Shown piece by piece: positions 27,951-35,704 of a stretch of 64,000 nt of DNA. Both the position numbers and the translations under genes were made by a program. The stretch's first letter is position 1. Every line of letters starts with the position of its first letter. Below the pieces are notes generated by a model that was not told the origin of the DNA, ran no database searches, and was given only the letters and a program-made list of their open reading frames with translations. The stretch covers positions 3,784,001 to 3,848,000 of the forward strand of contig NZ_AP023189.1 in assembly GCF_012767755.2 (NCBI RefSeq), read 5' to 3'. Source of the stretch: Pseudomonas tohonis. GTDB lineage: Bacteria > Pseudomonadota > Gammaproteobacteria > Pseudomonadales > Pseudomonadaceae.

Positions 27951-28100
27951 TGTCGTTACCTGTCGATGGTGTGGAGGGTCTTGGTGAGGTTTTCGGCGGC
28001 TGCATTGGCGTCGTGATCACCTGGGGATCCAGGAGGCTTTCGGAGCGGCTGCGGCCTGAACACGAATCCAAGTTAGCCGATCGACTGGCACTTCGTTTGT

Positions 28101-28132
28101 GCATTTTTGCGCTCTTGCTGGCGCAAAAATGC
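28101..28132. promoter_or_regulatory. Perfect 12-bp inverted repeat between divergent hydrolase and RidA genes
   Basis: GCATTTTTGCGC (28101-28112) and GCGCAAAAATGC (28121-28132) are exact complements around an 8-base spacer. It lies about 150 bases upstream of the isochorismatase-like start and about 90 bases upstream of the RidA start. That position fits an operator for one of the nearby AraC or LysR regulators. A structured RNA or a decayed repeat are the alternatives. Confidence 0.55.
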
Positions 28133-28223
28133 GCCATCGAGTGCGCGTTGGCGCTGCTAGCATCCGCCTTCCACCCACCGAACCGACGCGATCCAGGCGT
28201 CCGATCCGAGCAAGGAGAATGCA

Positions 28224-28694
28224 ATGGCAGCTTCACGACCCGATGGCCAGAAAACCGCGTACTGGGGTGTCCCCTGGGAAGAGGGATATGGCTACCCACA
28301 GGCGCGGCAGGTGGGGAACGAGGTCTATGTATCCGGCCAGTTCAACCACGATGAAGACGGCAACCTGGTTGCCCCTGCACCGCTGGATGGCAAGGGCAAG
28401 CCCCGTGATTTCTCCGCGATGGGAGAACAGATGCGCACCGCCTATGCCAACATCGCCAAGCTGCTCGCCCTCTATGGCGCCACGCTTGAGGACGTAGTCG
28501 AAGAGACGCTGTACGTACTGGACATGGACGCGGCATTCGCCGTGGTGGGCAGTGTTCGCAAGGCTGCCTATGGCACCGAACGCCCGCAGTGCGCGAGCAA
28601 TATCATTGGCGTGTCCCGGTTGGCGCAGCGTCCGCAACTGGTCGAAATCGCTTGCAAGGCCGTTATCGGCGCGCAGGCCGATCAAGCGAGATAA
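28224..28694 (+). CDS. RidA/YjgF-family protein
   Basis: 156 residues, slightly longer than the usual 130. Family features: VGNEVYVSGQFNHDEDGNLV, the MRTAYANIAKLLALYGATLEDVVEETLYVLDM block and the C-terminal QLVEIACKAVIG strand. RidA proteins hydrolyse reactive enamine/imine intermediates. The key arginine of true RidA lies in a (C/T)xR motif near the C-terminus; here the corresponding region reads QCASNIIGVSRLAQ, so it probably belongs to another RidA subgroup. AGGAG lies eight bases before the ATG. Confidence 0.85.
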   Translation: MAASRPDGQKTAYWGVPWEEGYGYPQARQVGNEVYVSGQFNHDEDGNLVAPAPLDGKGKPRDFSAMGEQMRTAYANIAKLLALYGATLEDVVEETLYVLDMDAAFAVVGSVRKAAYGTERPQCASNIIGVSRLAQRPQLVEIACKAVIGAQADQAR

Positions 28695-28704
28695 CCGACC
28701 GGAA

Positions 28705-29679
28705 CTACTCCGCCGGGTGAGCGAGTTGCCCCTCGATGAGGGGCTTCTGGTTCGCCACTGCGGCGGCGCAGAAGGTCATGAATGCCTTGACTCGCCAGGA
28801 CTTCCGGATGTCCTGGTGGGTGAGCAGCCAGAGTTCGTCATTGAGTTCGGGCACCACGGGGCCGACGCGCCTCAACCCCGGCGTGATATCGCCCAGCATG
28901 CAGGGCAGGAACCCCAGGCCGAGCCCCGCCGCGATTGCCGCGCTCGCTGCGGCGACGGAGTCGGTGCGGTAGGAGATGCAGTGCGCATCCACTCGGTTGT
29001 CGACGTAGCTGGTGGCCTTCAGGCTGCTAAGGCCACCGGAATATGACACCCACGACTGGCCTTCGGCGAAAAGCGCAGGGGCAGGCGCGCTTCTGAGGGT
29101 GCCGTACGGTGCCCAGGCGATCGTCGCGAGTTTTCGCCCCACCAGGCTTTCCGAGGGTTTCTTGGTCGCTCTCACCGCGATGTCCGACTCGTCCCGGGCC
29201 AGGCTCAGCGTTTGGTTACCCACCAGGACCTCGATCGTTATCCCTTCGTTGACCGCCCTGAAGTCGGCAATGATCGGGGTGAGGAAGTACAGGAGCAACG
29301 AGTCGCTGGTGGTGATTCGCAGCTTGCCCAGGAGCCCGTGCTCCGCACGTGATATGCGCCGGGCGACGCTGACGAGATCGAGCTCGACGCGTTCGGCCAG
29401 GGCTCGCAACTCGGCACCTTCCGTGGTGAGCATGTAACCCGAGCGGCGGTGATCGAACAGAGCGATCCCCAGTGTTTTCTCGAGCTGGGCCACCCGGCGT
29501 GAGACGGTGGATACGTTGATCCCGAGCTTCTTGGCGGTGACGGCGCGATTGCCGCATTCGCTGAGCGTCTTGATGATCCGGAGATCGTCCCACGAAAGCT
29601 GGTTTACAGCTTCGCTCAGGTCCCATTTGGCACTGCCCTGCGTACCCTGCCCCGATGAAACGCCTCTAGGTGATTTCAC
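28705..29679 (-). CDS. LysR-family transcriptional regulator
   Basis: 324 residues. The winged helix-turn-helix follows a 25-residue tail: LSWDDLRIIKTLSECGNRAVTAKKLGIN, then VSTVSRRVAQLEKTLGIALFDHRRSGYMLT. A standard substrate-binding domain follows. It is convergent with the RidA gene with a ten-base gap. Its target is unknown; the RidA/hydrolase pair is the nearest candidate. Confidence 0.9.
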   Translation of the reverse strand: MKSPRGVSSGQGTQGSAKWDLSEAVNQLSWDDLRIIKTLSECGNRAVTAKKLGINVSTVSRRVAQLEKTLGIALFDHRRSGYMLTTEGAELRALAERVELDLVSVARRISRAEHGLLGKLRITTSDSLLLYFLTPIIADFRAVNEGITIEVLVGNQTLSLARDESDIAVRATKKPSESLVGRKLATIAWAPYGTLRSAPAPALFAEGQSWVSYSGGLSSLKATSYVDNRVDAHCISYRTDSVAAASAAIAAGLGLGFLPCMLGDITPGLRRVGPVVPELNDELWLLTHQDIRKSWRVKAFMTFCAAAVANQKPLIEGQLAHPAE

Positions 29680-29871
29680 GCCAAACCTTCCAGATCTCGT
29701 GTGCGCGCATCATACGAAAAGGCCTATGGGAGAACCATCGTGAGGCTGGAGCAATACCGTCGGCAGCCATGAGAGCCAAAGGAGTGAGGGTCCTGGGGCC
29801 GGCTGCAAGCGCAATCGGCCAATAGCGGATTCCGACATGGCTTAGCGGTCTTCATTGAGGCTTGAGGGTAT

Positions 29872-30807
29872 CTACGAATCCAGGGGCGTCGCGTGATGCA
29901 GGCCTTTCAGAAACTCCAGTTCCCTGGATATGACCTCGCTGAAGAAAGGCTCGAAGTAAGGCTGGAAATGGTTGGCCTTGATCTTTTCCACGGTGATGTA
30001 AGGGTTTTTCACCTTGCTGATTGCCGGCTCTACGAAGGGGGCGACAGTGTCCTCCGTAGCGCCCAGCAATAAAGTGGGAATCTGGATCTCCTTCAATCGT
30101 TTGAGCGGGCGATAGGGACCCATTGTGATCAGGGAGCGCGCAGCGACACGATTGTCATACTTGCGCCTCAAGCTGCGCTCGGCCAATTGCAGTGCCGTGT
30201 TGGCGTCATCCCTGTCCATTGAAGAAAAAGCCCCGGGTTCGCTGACAACCGGAATATAAATTGGCCGCCCGGGTTTGATCAGGTCGGACAAACAGTAAAC
30301 AGCGAATTTCATCAAGCGGAGGGCAGGCAATCCCAATACCGTAGCCATGCCATCGAGCATGGGGACCTGAGCGATCACCCCTGCCAGTTCTGGATGATCG
30401 GCTGCAAGCTCCACCGCATGGCCACCGCCGAACGAAGACCCCCAAACCACGATCTTGGTTGGGTCGATGCGTGGATGGGATTTCAGGAAGGCGAGCGCTG
30501 CATCGGCGTCTCGCATGCGCTGGCGAGCCGAAATGGTCTGCCGAGGAAGCCCGGCGCTCTCACCCCAGCTGCGGTAGTCGAAAGTCATGACCGCATACCC
30601 GGCGCGCGTGAACTCTTCATAGAATGGCACCGTCAGTGCGTTCTGAATGCCTCCCCATCCGTGCACCATGAGAATGGCCGGCCGGGCTTGTTGGCTGGCA
30701 CTTGCCGGCCAATGCAGCGTGGCTGCGCACCAGATACCCTCCGAATAGAAGCCTGTACGTTCACTTTCGCACGTAAGGTCTTCAGGGTTATGTCTCAGTT
30801 TTTCCAA
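29872..30807 (-). CDS. Alpha/beta hydrolase (dienelactone hydrolase-like/YcjY-like)
   Basis: 311 residues. The motifs are the oxyanion strand LMVHGWGG, the FDYRSWGES block, the nucleophile elbow GSSFGG, the acid in LLGATEDTVAP and a His in IKANHFQPY. This pattern matches cytoplasmic hydrolases of the DLH/YcjY group. It is divergent from a TetR gene, with a near-symmetric operator between the two starts, so it is probably the repressor's target. The natural substrate is unknown. Confidence 0.88.
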   Translation of the reverse strand: MEKLRHNPEDLTCESERTGFYSEGIWCAATLHWPASASQQARPAILMVHGWGGIQNALTVPFYEEFTRAGYAVMTFDYRSWGESAGLPRQTISARQRMRDADAALAFLKSHPRIDPTKIVVWGSSFGGGHAVELAADHPELAGVIAQVPMLDGMATVLGLPALRLMKFAVYCLSDLIKPGRPIYIPVVSEPGAFSSMDRDDANTALQLAERSLRRKYDNRVAARSLITMGPYRPLKRLKEIQIPTLLLGATEDTVAPFVEPAISKVKNPYITVEKIKANHFQPYFEPFFSEVISRELEFLKGLHHATPLDS

Positions 30808-30840
30808 GGCGCAGCTCCAGAGGCAGGATTATCTTGGATG

Positions 30841-30874
30841 GCATTCAAGACTTGAATCTAGCCCTCTTGAATGC
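30841..30874. promoter_or_regulatory. Putative TetR operator: perfect 10-bp inverted repeat
   Basis: GCATTCAAGA (30841-30850) and TCTTGAATGC (30865-30874) are exact complements with a 14-base spacer. The element lies 33 bases before the hydrolase start and 39 before the TetR start, between the two divergent genes. A related CTTGAAT also occurs inside the spacer. Position and symmetry fit autoregulated TetR control of the divergon. Confidence 0.7.
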
Positions 30875-30913
30875 ACATCAAGAATGGCCCGGGCGACATT
30901 GGGAGTTGGCAGC

Positions 30914-31465
30914 ATGGCCAAGAACAAGCGTGACATTGATCTGGATGTGAAAAGAGGGGAACTGGAAGAAACCGCCGCCAGGCTGTTCATCACATGTGGC
31001 TACGACGCCACTTCCATGGGTCGAATTGCCCAAGAGTTGGGAGTGACCCCGAATACCCTCTATTGGTACTACGGCAGCAAAGACGAACTCCTGGTTGGGG
31101 TACTCAACCGCCTGTTATCGGACAGCCTAAAGCGGCTGCCCTCGATAATGGGATTAACCCTGAAGGACCAGATTGCCTGGGCGTTACAGGAATTCGAACA
31201 AAGCCGAGCGCTGGTCAATACGGTTCACGGCAAACTTGGCCAATCCGCAGTGATTCATGATTGGCATGAGGGATTTCACAGGATCCTGGAAACGACGGTG
31301 GTCCGCGCGCTGAAGACCCAAGGCGTGAGTGAAGGGCGAGCCGGGATGTTGGCCACGGCAGCGACGTTTCTCGTAGAAGGCCTCCTGGCACATCCGCACA
31401 CCGAGCAGCAGCGTGACGACATTCTTGAGTGGTTTTCCCAAAACGCCTTTGCAGACCTGGCCTGA
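30914..31465 (+). CDS. TetR-family transcriptional regulator
   Basis: 183 residues from the ATG at 30914, supported by GGGAG upstream; an in-frame ATG ten codons earlier is less well placed. The N-terminal helix-turn-helix is clear: ELEETAARLFITCGYDATSMGRIAQELGVTPNTLYWYYGSKDELL. The C-terminal ligand domain is unassigned. It most likely represses itself and the divergent alpha/beta hydrolase through the palindrome at 30841-30874. Confidence 0.92.
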   Translation: MAKNKRDIDLDVKRGELEETAARLFITCGYDATSMGRIAQELGVTPNTLYWYYGSKDELLVGVLNRLLSDSLKRLPSIMGLTLKDQIAWALQEFEQSRALVNTVHGKLGQSAVIHDWHEGFHRILETTVVRALKTQGVSEGRAGMLATAATFLVEGLLAHPHTEQQRDDILEWFSQNAFADLA

Positions 31466-31527
31466 TCATGCAAAGCCCGCTTTGCATAAAAGACAGCTGT
31501 AGCTGAATGACTGCTTATGGCCGGTAG

Positions 31528-31565
31528 CTGCCTATCATCAGCGTCTGCTTTCGGCCAATAGCGGA
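31528..31565. repeat. Dispersed intergenic repeat, left copy flanking the ATPase-nuclease gene
   Basis: The 33 bases beginning GCCTATCATCAGCGTCTGCT at 31530 recur about 79% identical in the same orientation at 33863 on the other side of the ATPase-nuclease gene. Similar CGGCCAATAGCGGA text also occurs near 29815. These sequences recur between pseudomonad genes. The 31466-31760 interval is otherwise without a gene. Confidence 0.55.
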
Positions 31566-31760
31566 CGGTGGGCTTTGCCGGTGTTCGGCCATGCGGACAC
31601 TTAACAACTCTGGGTCAACCATGACCCATGCGTGAATCATGTCATTGCGGCTGTGACGTTTCCTTCCAAGAGCGTATGGTGACCTAGAAATCAGCGCTGG
31701 CTTTATGCCAGTATTTCGTTGAGCGCATATCTGCATGCAGACGATCAAAGGGAAATTGTA

Positions 31761-33806
31761 ATGGCACGTATTCAGCTACCCAAGGACGCATTGCAACGGG
31801 TCAAGTTAGGTCAGGCATTCGCAGAGTACGACATCATTCGAAGTGATCATGAGCTTTTTGTTAGCACGCCAGCTACGCTTGCGGCGTTAAATCCAGAGAG
31901 CTCAAACTGCTTTTTCGTCGGCCGAAGAGGTGCGGGGAAAACAGCAATTACATTTGAAGTGGAAAGAAGGTTCACCAGAAGCATTGGGATTGTCCCCCAA
32001 ATATTTGACCTGCTTAAACTGCCTCTTGAGCAAGATCAATTTCGCGACACTAGGCAAAGGCCTTTCAAGTCGCTAATGCACTCTATGGAGCGCGCATTAA
32101 TTGATGAGGTAATTAAAAACTGGGTCGAGGAAGACGTCCTGTCATTTGACAAGGCGCCTGACACAATAAGAAGGGAGAGAGGCCTTATTGAAGATTGCGA
32201 TTTCGATCAAAGGGTTCTGAATCTCACAGAGGAGATCTTCGATGCTTACACCAAAGACAACGATAAATTGTGGCTGAGGCAAATTAGCCGCAGTAAAAAT
32301 TTGTTATCAGAAATAAATCAAGTTACAACGAGTGGGCCCGCCGGCCATATTTTACTGATAGATCGGCTAGATGAGTCTTGGGACGGGTCGGACTCTGCAA
32401 TAATTTGTTTGATGGCTCTCATGCATGCCGCTGTTAGATTGATAGCCTCGACTCGGCATATAAAACCCTATGTATTTATTCGTGAAAATATATACGACAG
32501 AATCCGAACGATAGATAATGAATTTTCTCGACTAGAAACTTCTGTAGTGTTTCTTGATTGGTCTACTGAAAAGCTCACCGAACTAGTAGAGCGAAGATTA
32601 ATTAAGCCGTTTACTACCAAGCCTTCACTCGGTGGAGAGGCATGGCAATATTTTTTTGAGTCCGAAGACATCAAGACCAGTATCAGTTCAGTGATGGGGC
32701 TCTGTCAGCATCGACCGCGGGACGTGCTTATGCTTACCAGTTACGCAATTGACTCTGCGATAAATCATGGGCACCAAAAGGTACGAGACTCTGACATGGA
32801 GGTGGCGTCAAAGCGGTATAGCACTAGTAGATTGAAAGACCTTGGTGATGAGTACGCAGAGAATTACCCAAATATCAGTCTTATTTTGGAATATTTTTTT
32901 GGGCTAGGCAATGAATATACCCTCGTTGCTATTGAGGACTTTATTCAAAAATTACTGGTAACTGCGTCAGTTAACAAATACTGCAGCTCATGGTTTTATG
33001 ACTATACAACCCCATTCCGTTTTGTGGAGGTCTTATATAGTATTGGCTTCTTGGGCATCCGCAGGAAAAAGCATGTTGAATATAAAGAGTCTGGGAAGGA
33101 CTCAAACGCCAAGCCGTCATTTGATCATGGCTCAACCTTTTACATACATCCAACTTATCACGAAGCCTTAAATCTGCAGCCGATTCTCTTGAAAGATCTG
33201 CGAGACGAAACGCCACTCAAAAGTGAGGGTGTTTTGGAAGATCTCCCTGATACATTCAAGCTTGATGAATACAAAGGCGCTCTGCAAGAAAATCTCGACG
33301 ATTTGAGAACATTGCCCAAGGGCACTGCGGGTGCAGCCAAGTTTGAGGAGATAGTTGGAAATGTGATTAAGCTATGTTTCTTTAGGTCTCTAACTAACGT
33401 GCAGCCTCACGAACGCGATCATGAGGGGAGTGTGGTTCGTGACTGGGTTGCCTCTAATAGGGCCCCGAATGGGTTCTGGGAAGTCATAAGGAACAAGTAT
33501 GGTTCAACCCAGGTTGTCTGGGAATGCAAGAATTATGAAGACCTGTCTGCTAGCGACTTTCATCAAATAAATTACTACCTCAATGATACTTTTGGCCGGT
33601 TCGGGATAATTGCTTTCAGGGGGGAAGAAGTTAAAAGCAGCTACTACAGACATATATCTAATATAATAAATAGAAATAAATCAGGTCTCGTTGTGTTGCT
33701 CACTCAAAAAGATCTTGAGGTTTTTTTGCGCCAGGCAATCAAGGGCGCCTTCAAAGAATCACACTTGCAAGACAAGTATGACCAGACCATCCGGCAAATC
33801 TCTTGA
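31761..33806 (+). CDS. P-loop ATPase fused to a PD-(D/E)xK nuclease domain; candidate defence protein
   Basis: 681 residues from the ATG at 31761, which has AAAGGGA upstream. The N-terminal half is a P-loop ATPase: Walker A GRRGAGKT (54-61) and the Walker B-like HILLIDRLDESW (Asp201). It resembles the poorly characterised group sometimes called Sll1717-type ATPases. Residues 260-480 are helical and unassigned. The C-terminal 150 residues look like an Mrr-type restriction endonuclease fold: Glu in FEEIVG, Asp561 in VRDWVAS, the ExK pair in WECKNY (Glu588, Lys590) and a conserved-looking Gln602 in FHQINYYL. The gene is strikingly AT-rich and uses rare AT-ending codons compared with all neighbours, a sign of recent transfer. 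An antiphage role is inferred. Confidence 0.82.
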   Translation: MARIQLPKDALQRVKLGQAFAEYDIIRSDHELFVSTPATLAALNPESSNCFFVGRRGAGKTAITFEVERRFTRSIGIVPQIFDLLKLPLEQDQFRDTRQRPFKSLMHSMERALIDEVIKNWVEEDVLSFDKAPDTIRRERGLIEDCDFDQRVLNLTEEIFDAYTKDNDKLWLRQISRSKNLLSEINQVTTSGPAGHILLIDRLDESWDGSDSAIICLMALMHAAVRLIASTRHIKPYVFIRENIYDRIRTIDNEFSRLETSVVFLDWSTEKLTELVERRLIKPFTTKPSLGGEAWQYFFESEDIKTSISSVMGLCQHRPRDVLMLTSYAIDSAINHGHQKVRDSDMEVASKRYSTSRLKDLGDEYAENYPNISLILEYFFGLGNEYTLVAIEDFIQKLLVTASVNKYCSSWFYDYTTPFRFVEVLYSIGFLGIRRKKHVEYKESGKDSNAKPSFDHGSTFYIHPTYHEALNLQPILLKDLRDETPLKSEGVLEDLPDTFKLDEYKGALQENLDDLRTLPKGTAGAAKFEEIVGNVIKLCFFRSLTNVQPHERDHEGSVVRDWVASNRAPNGFWEVIRNKYGSTQVVWECKNYEDLSASDFHQINYYLNDTFGRFGIIAFRGEEVKSSYYRHISNIINRNKSGLVVLLTQKDLEVFLRQAIKGAFKESHLQDKYDQTIRQIS

Positions 33807-34254
33807 GTTAGGCTCTATATCGATGTACCAGCGAAGCTGACGTTCCGCTTTGGGTCGATACGGCCTATCACCAGCGTCCGCTACTGGCCGATTGCTGCCT
33901 TTCGTCACCTGCTGCAATCGGCCAGAAGTGACCTGTCGCACTAGGCGGCCAGTGACCGATAACATCCCACCACTACCGCACGGGCTTTCTTCCCTCACAG
34001 ACAAAAGCCCGCCCCCATGTACGACCTACACGACCGATTCGACGTCGCTTCCACGCAAAGGACATCGACGCCATCTCCCATCTACTGGCCGGCCTCGATG
34101 ATCAGGTAGCCAAGCCGCTGTGGGCGAAGCTGCCAGAGAACTGCCGATGCCGACGCGTGCGCCCTCCCCTCACACCACTGGCCACCACAGCCGGGCGTGA
34201 AGGGGTGAGTGACGACGAGATTGAACAGGAGCGGCCGTGAGAGCGCTCGCCGGC
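33807..34254. other. Intergenic region (448 bp) with a repeat copy and a decayed gene
   Basis: The right copy of the repeat begins at 33863 (GCCTATCACCAGCGTCCGCT). Further on, about 33900-33960, there are related CAATCGGCCAGAAGTGACC and CGGCCAGTGACCGATAA segments. From 34017 a gene-like stretch follows that is frameshifted. No intact gene is supported. Confidence 0.5.
34017..34240 (+). pseudogene. Frameshifted remnant of a small gene
   Basis: An ATG at 34017 opens a frame reading MYDLHDRFDVAS. About 12 codons in, the protein-like text moves to another frame and reads FHAKDIDAISHLLAGLDDQ, then VAKPLWAKLPENC, ending at the TGA near 34240. The joined sequence looks like one small helical protein broken by a one- or two-base indel. 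The parent family is not recognised. Its position beside the AT-rich ATPase-nuclease gene suggests remains of a mobile segment. Confidence 0.35.
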
Positions 34255-35235
34255 CTATAGCGCCCGCACCGGAATACAGATATCGCAGCTGAACTCGCCG
34301 GTTTCAGGGTCGACCGCCGTGGCAGCGGAGAACCTCTCAAAGCATGGACGGTCGTCGCATTGCAGGCCGCTCGAGGGCATCCATTCACACATCAGCCACG
34401 TCCAGGCGTCCGCCAGCTTCTCCGTCTTCCCCTTGAAGCTCGCGACGGCATAACGACCACCCGGCAGGGTCCTGATATCGGCCTGGCCACCGGCAACGAA
34501 ATGCGCGGGCACTTCGACGCAGGCGTCATACCGGCACTTGCTGGCGGGCGTTATCGAGGGATCATCATAACCCACGCCGTAGCAAGCCTCCCCGCTGAGG
34601 CCGTTCGAGAGCATCCAGGGCGCAATCGTATCGCGCCAGAATGCGCTCACTGCCGGGCCGTAGGGGCCAATCAAGCGTTGATAGGCGACTCGCACCCGGG
34701 GTAGATCGATGATACGTACGTCCATGGAGGTCTCTTCCGTTGATAGACAAGAGACTTCAGCCTCCCCGAACGCAGCCTCGCATGCCTGACCACCATTGCC
34801 GAGGACCTGATCAGGATTGCTATTCAGTACGCCAGGCTGCTGGCCGAGGGCGGCCGCCTGTGCAGCCACACGCTGCGGAGCATGGCTGCGCCAGTCCGAC
34901 GGTGTGCAGCCGAACTTGAGCTTGAAGGCCCGCGCAAACGCCTCGCCCGAACTGAAGCCAGTGGCCAGCGCGGTTTCGAGAACCGTTTCAATGGGGCCGC
35001 AGGACAGACGAAAGGCCGCCTTCTCGAGCCGACGCCGACGCGCATAGCTGCCAAGCGTTTCCCCCATCCACGCGGCGAAAATGCGATGGAAATGGAAGCG
35101 CGAGAAATTGGCGATATCGGCCAATCGCTCGCCATCCAACGGCTGATCGAGATGAGCATCGATGTAGTTGAGCACGCGGTTCATGCGTCGCGTGTACTCG
35201 GCGCGTGATGCCTGGGCGCAAGGTTTGCTGGTCAT
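34255..35235 (-). CDS. AraC-type regulator with GyrI-like effector domain
   Basis: 326 residues. The DNA-binding domain is N-terminal: LADIANFSRFHFHRIFAAWMGE and VLETALATGFSSGEAFARAFKLKFG. After a linker of about 50 residues a GyrI-like ligand domain follows (MDVRIIDLPRVRVAYQRLIGPYG, then CYGVGYDDPSITP and PGGRYAVASFKG). Such proteins (Rob/SoxS-like with GyrI) bind hydrophobic or cationic compounds and activate efflux or detoxification genes. It is transcribed alone; its target is not evident here. Confidence 0.92.
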   Translation of the reverse strand: MTSKPCAQASRAEYTRRMNRVLNYIDAHLDQPLDGERLADIANFSRFHFHRIFAAWMGETLGSYARRRRLEKAAFRLSCGPIETVLETALATGFSSGEAFARAFKLKFGCTPSDWRSHAPQRVAAQAAALGQQPGVLNSNPDQVLGNGGQACEAAFGEAEVSCLSTEETSMDVRIIDLPRVRVAYQRLIGPYGPAVSAFWRDTIAPWMLSNGLSGEACYGVGYDDPSITPASKCRYDACVEVPAHFVAGGQADIRTLPGGRYAVASFKGKTEKLADAWTWLMCEWMPSSGLQCDDRPCFERFSAATAVDPETGEFSCDICIPVRAL

Positions 35236-35322
35236 GGTCCCTGGATCCGAAACGTCCCTGTCCCGCCAATATTCGCTTATCGGGCCGCCCCTGGAAAAGG
35301 ACCACGCGGCAGCAGCAGCTAC

Positions 35323-35545
35323 CTACCGACGCGCACGCCTCGGCCGGCTGAACATCCCGGCACCCATCAGCTCGCGCACATGCTCGCTGGGCTCGATGGC
35401 ATGCTCCGGCGGCTGACCCTGCGCCGATCAGGCCTGGCGCGCCACCTCCTTCACCACCGGTGCCGTCGTGTGCAGCAACTGCAACGCCTCCTCGCTAATC
35501 GCTGCCTGCCCTGCACGGCGCATCAACGACAGCCGAACATCCAGC
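35323..35545 (-). pseudogene. LuxR-type regulator remnant with the DNA-binding domain deleted
   Basis: The sequence matches the 3' part of the LuxR gene at 19186-20004. Its translation reads LSLMRRAGQAAISEEALQLL, then TAPVVKEVARQA, a TGA stop, then QGQPPEHAIEPSEHVRELMG and FSRPRRARR. In the intact gene 67 codons encoding the whole helix-turn-helix stand between HVRE and the final VRELMG; here they are missing and the two V-R-E coding segments are joined into one. A stop codon also interrupts it, and upstream similarity fades past about 35545. It is non-functional as a regulator. The 35236-35704 interval has no other gene. Confidence 0.8.
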
Positions 35546-35704
35546 AATAGCCGAACGCAACCGCTCGCCAGGCGCAGCTGGCGTCCATCGGGCCGACTGC
35601 ACCCACTTGGGTGAATTTCATCGCCGGCCCTCACCCTTGACGGCCTTCGGACGATATTCTTAAAGAAGAATTCTCTGCCCCTTAGCCGCTGCATCGAGGT
35701 CCTC

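Noticed and set aside
31515..31748. 77-codon minus-strand frame (contains SAIGRKQTLMIGSYRP)
   Set aside because: It translates the dispersed intergenic repeat; no ribosome site or domain.
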